From Brevundimonas subvibrioides (GTDB lineage: Bacteria > Pseudomonadota > Alphaproteobacteria > Caulobacterales > Caulobacteraceae): a stretch of DNA of 64,000 nucleotides. Positions within the stretch are counted from its first letter, which is position 1. The number at the start of each line of letters is the position of its first letter. Made by a program: the position numbers and the translations under genes. Shown one piece after another: positions 24,901-31,515 of this stretch. Below the pieces are notes generated by a model. The model did not search any database. It was not told the DNA's origin and worked only from the letters and a program-made list of their open reading frames with translations. The stretch covers positions 930,001-994,000 of the forward strand of contig NZ_CP114542.1 in NCBI RefSeq assembly GCF_027271155.1, read 5' to 3'.

Positions 24901-25007
24901 TTCAGCAGGTCCTTGAACGCCTCGGAGGTCACGCCCTCGGTCGTGCCGCCGATGCGGCGAAGGGTGGCGAGTTCCTTCAGATAGGCGTTGATCAGTTGCT
25001 GGCTCAT
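21912..25007 (-). CDS. Single-chain restriction-modification enzyme (type ISP/IIG-like), no helicase
   Basis: The 1031-residue protein has an N-terminal PD-(D/E)XK-like nuclease (D63 in NNRVDGAIM, E77-x-K79 in IGYWEAKD). A helical linker leads to an adenine N6-methyltransferase with SAM motif EILDPATGTGTFIVELLEHF (about 332-351) and catalytic NPPY (about 452-455 in VVIGNPPYNAWQENY). The C-terminal 400 residues fit the target-recognition region of type ISP enzymes. ISP enzymes of about 1600 residues carry an SF2 helicase between nuclease and methylase; none is visible here, so a type IIG-like mode is inferred. The last 11 residues (LPLPAGEGLST) come from a palindromic repeat. Confidence 0.85.
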   Translation of the reverse strand: MSQQLINAYLKELATLRRIGGTTEGVTSEAFKDLLKAWARPLGFTFIPQHAFTTTAKVNNRVDGAIMLERFPIGYWEAKDEDDDLDVEIEKKFRRGYPKTNIIFEDTHRAVLWQHGKFVMDCAVTDGPELGKLLDIFFGYEREETTNFKRAVAQFKVDLPPVLDILREQIDAAQANVPAFQTAAAAFLKQAKETINPSVTADDVREMLIQHILTENIFAKVFGDDEFHRKNNVAQALYALEDTFFSGDVRRRTLSKLSTYYAAIESAAALIKSHSEKQGFLKAIYEGFYKVYNAKAADRLGVVYTPNEIVRFMVESADWLCEKHFKKNLIDRDVEILDPATGTGTFIVELLEHFSGQPEKLKHKYAEELHANEVAILPYYVANLNIEATYNAITGGYAEFPGLCFVDTLDNVAALGIYSGHQYDLLGGMSDENADRVKRQNSRKISVVIGNPPYNAWQENYNQNNANRPYARVDQRIGATYIKEGTAQNKNSVYDMYTRFIRWASDRVKDEGVIAFIIGRKPFAKAAYDGFRKVIAREFAEIWVVDLGGDVRDNPKLSGTKHNVFGIQTGVAMVFLVKKKGKSGGAVIRYARRPEMETAEDKLAAISAIGGLGNLAVETIQPDRKNDWLNLSDNDWDKLLPLVDPNISATRMTNQHNAIFRLSSNGLKTQRDEWVYDADKSNVESKAKQMVEVYEATRREPTFTGRATIKWDRELARYLGSGVTKEFSDAAVIKAAYRPFVKRWLYFDQHFNGMTYQQPSMFGRGPNTALTFLGIASQNHLSTLAVQQVFDLCLLKQGNGGTQSVSRFRYNKEGDRLDNITEWALKQFTERYGKAAAISKDDIFAYVYAVLHDPVYRETYALNLKREFPRIPLYPDFKKWRDWGQALLDLHIGYETKAPAPLTRTDTPDPKRAPDTTPVVKLKSDPDAGIVVLDADTQLSGIPTEAWRYRLGNRSAIDWVLDQHKEKKPKDPTIAAKFNTYRFADYKETVVDLLARVVTVSVETVAITDAMAGLPPGARELPLPAGEGLST

Positions 25008-25065
25008 GCGGTCCCCTGCGCCGGGAGACTTTCGCCCGGTTCGCGGGAGACGTGCAACGCAAAAA

Positions 25066-25237
25066 CCCTCTCCCGGCGGGAGAGGGTTTGAGCCCCCGAT
25101 CAGGTCGGGGGGAGCGATGTGTCTTGAGCCGAAAGGGTGAGGAGTTGGTGCGAAGGGGTGAGGGGGTGCCCCTCACCCTTTCGCGTGGCCGATCGCTTCG
25201 CTCCCGGACGCTCAAGCTCTCTCCCGACGGGAGAGGG
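25066..25237. repeat. Palindromic repeat family B, copy 3
   Basis: The ends are CCCTCTCCCGGCGGGAGAGGG with TTTGAG and CTCAAGC with TCTCCCGACGGGAGAGGG; the inner arms are CGAAAGGGTGAGG and CCTCACCCTTTCGCG. It lies 59 bp before the start of the restriction-modification gene, so copies 2 and 3 bracket that gene at both ends. It fills most of the 240-bp gap; nothing else was seen there. Confidence 0.85.
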
Positions 25238-25248
25238 AAGGGACAGGC

Positions 25249-26145
25249 CTAGCGCCGCACTCTCGCCTGGACCTCCAGCTCGCCGAGGCGGCGGTCCAGA
25301 TAGGCGCGGTCGTCGGGGGAGGGTTGGGTGCGGCTGTAGGCGGCCTCGAGGCGGGTGAGGTCGTCGAGCGGGACGCGGATGGCGTCCTGCTGGCCGCGCG
25401 GCAGGGTGTAGAGGGCGCGTTCGATGGCGGTCAGGCGGTCGCGGGGGCTCGGGGCATAGCCGCCGCCGTTGCTGCCGTTGCCGTAGCCGGTGTCGCCGAC
25501 GCGGGCGTCCAGGGCGTCGAGGCGGGTCTCGATGTCGGCGCGCTCGCGGGCGGTCAGGCCGTCCCGCTGATAGCCGGCCTCGACCTGGACCAGGGCGGCA
25601 TAGTCGGAGCGCAGACGCGTGGCCTCAGTGCGGGTCAGGCGGCGGGTGCCGACGGCGGCGTCGACGCGGGCCTCGAACTCACGGCGGCCGTCGGCGACCG
25701 ATTGATAGCCGCCGACGTCGTCGCCATAGCCGCCATCTTCCACCGCCAGGGTCAGGGCGTTGTAGCGGGTGGTCAGGTCCTGACGTTCCTGGGTCGTGAA
25801 GCGGCCGTCGCGGGCGTAGGAGGCCTCCAGCTGGACCAGGGCGTCATAGTCGGCGCGGATGCGGTCGCCGCTGTACGACTGGATGGCACCGGAGCGGACC
25901 TGGGCGTCCAGCCGGCTGTCGAAGGTGGCCTGTTGCGACGCCAGCGGGCGACGGCCGCGGCTCCATTCCGCATCGACGGTGCCGGAGGTCTGGCCGCCCA
26001 GAAGCTGCTGCAGGATCTGGCCGAAGACCTGCTGGCCGGTCGAGGGCTGGCCGTATGGCGACGGGGTCTGGGCGGTGGCGACCGATGCGGTGGCGAGCGC
26101 GAGGGTTCCGGCCGCGAGGGCGGTGAAGGTCTTCAGCGATGTCAT
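25249..26145 (-). CDS. Exported protein with three tandem helical repeats, unknown
   Basis: The start MTSLKTFTALAAGTLALATA has GGAGAG just upstream and a signal peptide of about 25 residues; the longer frame is spurious. The mature 270 residues hold three related units of about 70 residues. Each has RI/LRxDYxALVQxEAxYxRDG, then T/AxERxDLxTRxxAL, the last more diverged (DDLTRLEAAYSRTQPSPDDRAYLDRRLGEL). Units are helical and rich in Asp and Arg. Periplasmic; no function recognised. Confidence 0.75.
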   Translation of the reverse strand: MTSLKTFTALAAGTLALATASVATAQTPSPYGQPSTGQQVFGQILQQLLGGQTSGTVDAEWSRGRRPLASQQATFDSRLDAQVRSGAIQSYSGDRIRADYDALVQLEASYARDGRFTTQERQDLTTRYNALTLAVEDGGYGDDVGGYQSVADGRREFEARVDAAVGTRRLTRTEATRLRSDYAALVQVEAGYQRDGLTARERADIETRLDALDARVGDTGYGNGSNGGGYAPSPRDRLTAIERALYTLPRGQQDAIRVPLDDLTRLEAAYSRTQPSPDDRAYLDRRLGELEVQARVRR

Positions 26146-26241
26146 GGGGGTCTCTCCGGGTCTGGCCCTGTTCGGATGAGAGAACGGCGTCGGCTGGTTA
26201 TGGTTGCCGCCGGGGCCGGTTCGTCGTGCTAGGATCACGGC

Positions 26242-26418
26242 ATGACCGACGAAGCGAACGACCCGGAAACGCCCGCCGAGACCCCGGCCCGCAAGGCCCT
26301 GAGGCTGAAGCAGGCGCGGCTGGAGGCGCGGCCCAAACCGCCCCGGGGCGGGAAGTTCCAGAAGGATCAGGCGGCGGGCGTCAATCCGGGCGCCAACCGG
26401 CCTTGGACGCATAAGTAG
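26242..26418 (+). CDS. Small conserved basic protein (58 aa), unknown
   Basis: ATG at 26242 opens a 58-codon frame ending TAG. It reads MTDEANDPETPAETPARKAL, then RLKQARLEARPKPPRGGKFQ and KDQAAGVNPGANRPWTHK. The acidic start and the strongly basic, Pro/Gly-containing end are typical of a small conserved alphaproteobacterial family that I recognise only by pattern. Codon use matches neighbours, and a GC hairpin follows the stop. Confidence 0.6.
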   Translation: MTDEANDPETPAETPARKALRLKQARLEARPKPPRGGKFQKDQAAGVNPGANRPWTHK

Positions 26419-26423
26419 GCGAT

Positions 26424-26455
26424 GCCCCGTCCCCCGTCGGGGGGGGGGGAGGGGC
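26424..26455 (+). terminator. GC-rich hairpin after the 58-residue gene
   Basis: GCCCC (26424-26428) and CCCCC (26431-26435) face a run of nine or more G and GGGGC (26451-26455). GGTTCTA follows. This is a weak intrinsic-terminator candidate because the T-run is short. Confidence 0.35.
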
Positions 26456-26485
26456 GGTTCTAACGGGTGGAGTGACAGGCCTCGC

Positions 26486-26537
26486 TTGACTCCCTCACAC
26501 AGTATGCGGCATACACTGTGCGTCACACACTATGTGA
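26486..26537 (+). promoter_or_regulatory. padR promoter with two palindromic operator candidates
   Basis: TTGACT (26486-26491) and CATACA (26510-26515) form a promoter-like pair with an 18-bp spacer. The dyad GTATGC-GG-CATAC (within 26502-26514) overlaps the -10, and a second perfect dyad GTCACA-N5-TGTGAC lies at 26522-26538. PadR regulators usually bind such palindromes in their own promoter, so autorepression is likely. Confidence 0.55.
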
Positions 26538-26554
26538 CGTGAAGGGCCGAACGC

Positions 26555-26884
26555 GTGACCGTCGACGCTGACCTGTTTGAATCGATGCGGCTGGAGCTGC
26601 GGCGCGGGTCGCTGGTGCTGGCGGTGCTGGCCTGCCTGCGGACCGAGCGGTACGGCTATACGCTGCGTCAGGCCCTGGCCGCCGACGGGCTGGAGATGGA
26701 GGAATCGACCCTCTATCCGCTGCTGCGCCGGCTGGAGAGCCAGGGCCTGCTGAACAGCGAATGGCGCGAGGAAGAGAAGCGGAAAAAGCGCTTCTATGTG
26801 CTGTCGCCCCTGGGCGTGCAGCTGCTGGCCCGTCTGGGCGACGAGTGGCGGGCGATCAACGCCTCGCTCGACAGGATTCTCTGA
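26555..26884 (+). CDS. PadR family transcriptional regulator
   Basis: The GTG-started 109-residue protein is a winged-helix PadR: MRLELRRGSLVLAVLACLRTERYGYTLRQAL, then LEMEESTLYPLLRRLESQGLL and REEEKRKKRFYVLSPLG. This is the short subfamily-2 form with a C-terminal dimerisation helix. It is followed after 24 bp by a HAAS-domain membrane protein, a classic partner in which PadR controls the membrane gene. Confidence 0.95.
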   Translation: MTVDADLFESMRLELRRGSLVLAVLACLRTERYGYTLRQALAADGLEMEESTLYPLLRRLESQGLLNSEWREEEKRKKRFYVLSPLGVQLLARLGDEWRAINASLDRIL

Positions 26885-26908
26885 CATTTCGGATTTGAGG
26901 GGAGCGTC

Positions 26909-28057
26909 ATGAACGCCAGGACCGAAGACATGATCGACCGCTATCTGGAGGCCGTCGCCGCCCAGCTTCCGGTCGAGGAACGCGACGACATCATCGCCGA
27001 GCTGAAGGACCTGATCCTGAGCCGCGTCGAGGCGGGCGAGGCGGAGAAGGCGCGGCCGCTGACCGACGACGAGCGCGAGGCGATCCTGAAGGAGATCGGC
27101 CATCCGCTGGTGGTCGCCGCGCGCTACCGGAAGGGTCCGGACAGTCTGATCGGGCCGGAGCTGTTTCCCTACTGGCTGTACGGCGCCAAGGCGGGACTGA
27201 TGATCCTGGCGACGGTGTTCGCGCTCGGTCTGTTGATCCGGCTGATCGGCGGGTCCGCGAACTTCGGTCAGGACATCGCCCAGGCCTTCCACGGCTTCTT
27301 CGGTGCGGCCCTGACCCTGATCGGGGCGCTGACACTCGCGGGGGCGGTGATGGAGCATTACGCCATCCGTCCGAAATGGCTGACCGACTGGCGGGTCAAG
27401 GACCTGGGTGCCTTCGGCCTGTCGGACCCCTCGACCTGGGGCATGGCGGCCAAGTCTGCGGGCGAGCGGATGAAGGCCGAGGCGAGCGGGCGACCGCTGT
27501 CTGTGCGACCCCTGCGGATCCGTCAGCGCAACGTCGTGGGCGACGCCGCCTTCAGCTTCATCGCCCTGGGCATGTTCGTGCTGTGGTGGGTGGGCGTGGT
27601 CCATTTTCCCGGCGTCGGCATGCTGTCGCTGGACGGCGAGACCGCGCGGCTGAGCGCGGCGCCGATCTGGACCGTGCTGTTCCTGCCGATCCTGGCCTAT
27701 GCGCTGGGCCAGATGGGGGTCGCCATCTTCACTGTCGTCCAGCCGCAGGCGGCTCGGTTGCGGGCGCTGCTGAACCTCCTGGTCGCCGGGTTCGGTGTGT
27801 GGCTGACCTGGACGATCTTTCAGGCTGGCGACTGGTTCACCCTGTCGGCCGGAGCCGAGACGGCCCGGATCGCGGGCGATGTGACGATGCTGGACTTCGA
27901 CCTCGTGAGGACCTTGGGCGACGGGCCGCGTGACCTCGCGGGCATTGCCTCGACGCTGTCGATCGCGGGGACCTGGATGCTGGCCTTCATGGGATTGAGC
28001 CTGGTCTGGAAGGCGGTCGCGAGCCTTGGGCGGTTGCTCCAGTCCTCCCCCGAGTAG
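26909..28057 (+). CDS. HAAS/DUF1700-type membrane protein, PadR-associated
   Basis: The 382-residue protein opens with a helical HAAS-like domain (DMIDRYLEAVAAQLPVEERDDIIAELKDLI, then EREAILKEIGHPLVVAARY), usually cytoplasmic. About seven to eight membrane helices follow (for example LMILATVFALGLLIRLIGG and NLLVAGFGVWLTWTIF). Gene pairs of PadR with HAAS proteins are widespread and linked to envelope stress or permease control. Substrate and mechanism unknown. Confidence 0.85.
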   Translation: MNARTEDMIDRYLEAVAAQLPVEERDDIIAELKDLILSRVEAGEAEKARPLTDDEREAILKEIGHPLVVAARYRKGPDSLIGPELFPYWLYGAKAGLMILATVFALGLLIRLIGGSANFGQDIAQAFHGFFGAALTLIGALTLAGAVMEHYAIRPKWLTDWRVKDLGAFGLSDPSTWGMAAKSAGERMKAEASGRPLSVRPLRIRQRNVVGDAAFSFIALGMFVLWWVGVVHFPGVGMLSLDGETARLSAAPIWTVLFLPILAYALGQMGVAIFTVVQPQAARLRALLNLLVAGFGVWLTWTIFQAGDWFTLSAGAETARIAGDVTMLDFDLVRTLGDGPRDLAGIASTLSIAGTWMLAFMGLSLVWKAVASLGRLLQSSPE

Positions 28058-28127
28058 GGAAGGAGACGGGGGAAGATAAGTCCGAAAACCGCGAGACATC
28101 GGCGGTGTCCCGGGTCATCTTCGCGGC

Positions 28128-29252
28128 ATGGACATGCGCGCCGAACCGCTGGATCAGGAGGCCTGCTATCGTGCGGCCCTGACGCGGGATGCGCGGTTCG
28201 ACGGGCGGTTCTTCGGCTGTGTGAAGACGACGGGCATCTATTGTCGGCCGGTCTGTCCGGCGCGGACCCCGAACCGCCAGAACATGATCTTCGTGGTCAC
28301 GGCGGCGGCGGCGGAGGAGGCGGGGTTCCGCGCCTGTCTGCGCTGCCGGCCGGAGACGGCCCCGGATATGGGGGCCTGGCGTGGCACCTCCAACACCGTC
28401 AGCCGGGCGCTGACCCTGATCGAACAGGGGGCGCTGGATGAGGGCGATGTGGATGCCCTGGCCGGGCGGCTGGGGGTCGGTGAGCGGCAGCTAAGGCGGC
28501 TGTTCCGTCAGCATCTGGGGGCTGCGCCGGTCAGCGTGGCCCAGACGCGGCGCGTGCTGCTGGCCAAGGCCCTTATCCAGGAGAGTGATCTGTCGATGGC
28601 GCAGGTGGCGCTGGCGTCCGGCTTCGGATCAGTGCGGCGGTTCAACGAGACGTTTCAGGCGCTGTACGGGCGGGCACCGTCGGCCCTGCGGCGCGGCAAG
28701 GACCGGGTGTCGGACGGGGGCGTGAAGCTCAGCCTCAGCTATCGGCCGCCCTATGACTGGGACGCGATGTTCGAGGCGCTGAAGGCGCGGGCCCCGGATC
28801 AGGTCCGGGGTGACAGGCCGGGACGCCGGGTGTGGTCGCGCGAGCTGGATGCGGCGATCGACGGGGCGACGGGGCGGGTGACGGCGACGCCCGGCCCGCC
28901 GGGGCGGCTGGAGGTGCGCGTGGAGGCCTCGGACCTGAAGGCCCTGCCCGGTGTGCTGGCGCGGGTGCGCCGGGTGTTCGACCTGTCGGCGGACCCCGAG
29001 GCGATCGCGCGCGACCTGTCGGCCGATCCGGTGCTGAGGCCCCTGATCGAGGCGCGGCCGGGGCTGCGGTTGCCGGGCGACTGGGTGGATGCGGGCGAGG
29101 ATGCGCCGTCGGACCGACTGACGGATGCGACGCTCGAGGCACGGGCCGAGCGGTGGCGGCCCTGGCGGGCCTATGGGGCGCTGTATCTCGGCCTGGCCGG
29201 GATCACGGGCGCGGACCTGATGGAGAGAGACGATGAAAAACGCGCAGCCTGA
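28128..29252 (+). CDS. Ada-AlkA fusion with the glycosylase catalytic core deleted
   Basis: Residues 1-80 are the Ada zinc/methyl-acceptor domain: FFGCVKTTGIYCRPVCPART and FRACLRCRPE, with Cys39, 43, 70 and 73 spaced exactly as the E. coli Ada ligands. Residues 88-190 are an AraC-type DNA-binding domain (LGVGERQLRRLFRQHLG, GFGSVRRFNETFQALYGRAP). Residues 205-310 match the AlkA N-terminal domain (LSYRPPYDWDAMFEAL, RPGLRLPG). The helix-hairpin-helix glycosylase domain that should follow is absent; the sequence resumes at RAERWRPWRAYGALYL, the usual AlkA end. Length is 374 against about 480-500. It should still sense methyl phosphotriesters and regulate. Confidence 0.88.
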   Translation: MDMRAEPLDQEACYRAALTRDARFDGRFFGCVKTTGIYCRPVCPARTPNRQNMIFVVTAAAAEEAGFRACLRCRPETAPDMGAWRGTSNTVSRALTLIEQGALDEGDVDALAGRLGVGERQLRRLFRQHLGAAPVSVAQTRRVLLAKALIQESDLSMAQVALASGFGSVRRFNETFQALYGRAPSALRRGKDRVSDGGVKLSLSYRPPYDWDAMFEALKARAPDQVRGDRPGRRVWSRELDAAIDGATGRVTATPGPPGRLEVRVEASDLKALPGVLARVRRVFDLSADPEAIARDLSADPVLRPLIEARPGLRLPGDWVDAGEDAPSDRLTDATLEARAERWRPWRAYGALYLGLAGITGADLMERDDEKRAA

Positions 29253-29757
29253 GACCCTGACGCTGGACCGGATCGCGACGCCGGTGGGCGAGGTGCTGCT
29301 GGTCACCGATGCGGACGGTGCCGTGCGGGCGCTGGACTTCGTCGACTATGAGCCCCGGATGATGCGGCTGTTGGCACGGCACGCGCCGGGCGCGATGCTG
29401 AAAGGCGGCCGCGCGCCGGAGACGGTGCGGGGGGCGGTCGAGGCCTATTTCGCGGGTGATGCGAAGGCACTGGACGGGCTGACGGTCCGGACGGCGGGAA
29501 CGGCCTTCCAGTCGGCGGTCTGGGCCGCGCTGCGCGCCATCCCGGCGGGCGAGACCCGCAGCTATGGCCAGCTGGCGGCGGCGGTGGGGTCGCCGAAGGC
29601 GGTGCGGGCGGCCGGGCTGGCGAACGGACAGAACCCCGTCGCGGTGATCGTGCCGTGCCACCGGGTGATCGGGGCCAACGGGACGCTGACAGGCTATGCC
29701 GGCGGGCTGGAGCGCAAGCGGTGGCTGCTGGCGCATGAGGGGGTGGTCCTGGGTTAA
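29233..29757 (+). CDS. ogt: Methylated-DNA--protein-cysteine S-methyltransferase
   Basis: The 174-residue protein transfers the O6 alkyl group of guanine to Cys142 in IVPCHRVIGANG. It also shows the helix-turn-helix with the arginine finger (YGQLAAAVGSPKAVRAAGLANGQNP) and the end LTGYAGGLERKRWLL. It overlaps the Ada-AlkA gene by 20 bp, so both are made from one transcript as an adaptive alkylation-repair operon, probably induced by the upstream Ada-like regulator. Confidence 0.96.
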   Translation: MKNAQPETLTLDRIATPVGEVLLVTDADGAVRALDFVDYEPRMMRLLARHAPGAMLKGGRAPETVRGAVEAYFAGDAKALDGLTVRTAGTAFQSAVWAALRAIPAGETRSYGQLAAAVGSPKAVRAAGLANGQNPVAVIVPCHRVIGANGTLTGYAGGLERKRWLLAHEGVVLG

Positions 29758-29781
29758 TCCTTCCCCGCCGAGGGGGAGGAT
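29757..29781. terminator. Hairpin between convergent ogt and ilvA
   Basis: ATCCTTCCCC (29757-29766) pairs with GGGGGAGGAT (29772-29781) with one wobble pair and a 5-nt loop. It fills the 26-bp gap between two convergent genes and could end both transcripts. There is no clear T-run on either strand. Confidence 0.4.
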
Positions 29782-29783
29782 GG

Positions 29784-31304
29784 CTACACTGCCTCCAGGA
29801 ACAGTTTCGTCGCCGGGTTGTCGGTCTCGTCGACATAGGGATAGCCCAGCTCGGCCAGGGCGGTGGTCAGGGCGGGCTGTTCGGCGGGCGGGACCGAAAT
29901 GCCCGCCAGCACCCGGCCGACGTCGTCGCCGTGGTTGCGGTAGTGGAACAGGGTCAGGGCCCAGGCGGGCTTCAGACTGTTCAGGAACCGCAGGAAGGCC
30001 CCGGGCCGTTCGGGGAATTCGAAGCGCAGGATACGTTCGTGCGGCACGCCGGTGGCGCGTCCCCCCACCATGTGGCGGACATGCAGCTTGGCGGTCTCGT
30101 TGTCGCTCATGTCCTCGATGTCAAAGCCGTCAGCAGTCAGGGTCGAAATCAGGTCGTCCTTCTCGTGCGGCCCCTGTTTCAACGCCACGCCGACGAAGAT
30201 GTGGGCCCGTCCCGCGCCGGCCCAGCGGTAGTTGAACTCGGTGACCGACCGGCCGTCCAGGGCGGAGATGAACCGGCTGTAGACCCCCCGGTCCTCGTCC
30301 ATGGCGACGGCCAGAAGGGCTTCGGTGCCCTCCCCGATCTCGGCGCGTTCGGCGATGTGGCGCAGGCGGTCGAAATTGACGTTGGCCCCGGAGTTGACCG
30401 CGATCAGGGCACCTTGATCTGCTTCCGGATGGGCGGCGGCCCAGGTCTTCAGGCCCGCAAGCGCCAGGGCCCCCGACGGCTCGGCCACGGCGCGGCTGTC
30501 GTCGAAGATGTCCTTGATCGCGGCGCAGATGGCGTCGTTATCGACGGTGACGATCTCGTCCAGCAGGTCCCTGCACAGGCGGAAGGTCTCGGTGCCCGCC
30601 TGGCGCACCGCCACCCCGTCGCAGAACAGGCCGACCTGGTTCAGGGTGACGACCTCGCCCGCCGCGATGGCGGCCTGCATACAGGCGGCGTCGACCGGCT
30701 CCACGCCGATGACCTTGGTCTCGGGCCGCAGGAATTTGACGATGGCCGCGACCCCGGCGGCCAGGCCCCCGCCGCCGATGGGCACGAAGATGGCCTCGAT
30801 CGGCCCGGAGTGCTGGCGCATGATCTCCAGCCCCACCGTGCCCTGGCCCGCGATCACATCGGGGTCGTCGAACGGGTGGATGAAGACCGCGCCGTCGGCC
30901 TCGGCCATGCGGCTGGCCTCGGCGAAGGCCTCGTCGAAGGCGTCGCCGTGCAGGATGACGTGGCCCCCCAGGGCGCGCACAGCCGCGACCTTGATGGGCG
31001 GGGTTGTGACCGGCATGACGATGGTAGCGGTCGCGCCCCGCTTCCGGGCGGCGAAGGCCACGCCCTGGGCATGATTGCCGGCCGAGGCACAGATGACGCC
31101 CCGCGCCAGCTCCGGGCCGGTCAGACCGGCGATCTTGTTGTAGGCTCCGCGGATCTTGAACGAGAAGATCGGCTGCAGGTCCTCGCGTTTCTGCAGCACG
31201 GCGCGGCCGAGACGGCGGGTCAGGCCGGGCAAGGGATCGAGCGGCGTCTGGATCGCCACGTCATAGACCCGGGCGGTCAGGATGCGACGGAGGGTTTCTT
31301 GCAT
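29784..31304 (-). CDS. ilvA: Threonine ammonia-lyase, biosynthetic, two ACT domains
   Basis: The start MQETLRRILTARVYDVAIQT gives 506 residues. K50 in QPIFSFKIRGAYNKI binds PLP; VPIGGGGLAAGVAAIV is the phosphate-binding loop. Two ACT domains follow (about 330-405, ALLAVAMDEDRGVYSRFISAL, and about 425-500, ILRFEFPERPGAFLRFLNSL), the arrangement of isoleucine-inhibited IlvA that commits threonine to isoleucine synthesis. It complements the single-ACT enzyme at 10475-11677. The ORF can be extended to 31448 but without conservation. Confidence 0.95.
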   Translation of the reverse strand: MQETLRRILTARVYDVAIQTPLDPLPGLTRRLGRAVLQKREDLQPIFSFKIRGAYNKIAGLTGPELARGVICASAGNHAQGVAFAARKRGATATIVMPVTTPPIKVAAVRALGGHVILHGDAFDEAFAEASRMAEADGAVFIHPFDDPDVIAGQGTVGLEIMRQHSGPIEAIFVPIGGGGLAAGVAAIVKFLRPETKVIGVEPVDAACMQAAIAAGEVVTLNQVGLFCDGVAVRQAGTETFRLCRDLLDEIVTVDNDAICAAIKDIFDDSRAVAEPSGALALAGLKTWAAAHPEADQGALIAVNSGANVNFDRLRHIAERAEIGEGTEALLAVAMDEDRGVYSRFISALDGRSVTEFNYRWAGAGRAHIFVGVALKQGPHEKDDLISTLTADGFDIEDMSDNETAKLHVRHMVGGRATGVPHERILRFEFPERPGAFLRFLNSLKPAWALTLFHYRNHGDDVGRVLAGISVPPAEQPALTTALAELGYPYVDETDNPATKLFLEAV

Positions 31305-31442
31305 GGGAGGGCGATCAGGTAGCGGTTCCGTGGAGGAACTATCTCGCTTACGCGATATTTGCGAACGGATTTCCCTCGAATGACCGCATTTCGCGCGGAC
31401 GGCGGTCGGCGATAGCGCACACGATCGGTCGTTCACCTGCCC

Positions 31443-31499
31443 TTGCACCCGTCCGTCATCGGCCTATATTGCTCCCAGTTATGCTAACTTTGAGCATAA
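31443..31499 (+). promoter_or_regulatory. nad operon promoter and candidate operator
   Basis: TTGCAC (31443-31448) and TATATT (31465-31470) are 16 bp apart. Directly downstream, TTATGCT (31479-31485) and AGCATAA (31493-31499) form a perfect 7-bp dyad around AACTTTG, spanning the expected transcription start. A repressor bound there would block the nadA operon. Alphaproteobacterial NAD repressors (NadQ, NrtR) are candidates; none is encoded in the window. Confidence 0.6.
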
Positions 31500-31515
31500 G
31501 GGTCGGGAGGCCGCA

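Noticed and set aside
23322..25091. 589-codon plus-strand frame opposite the R-M enzyme gene
   Set aside because: The minus-strand protein has nuclease and NPPY motifs; the plus frame is a shadow rich in Asp, Gly and Val.
21780..25240. Classical composite transposon around the R-M gene
   Set aside because: The flanking palindromes encode no transposase and no target duplication was visible.
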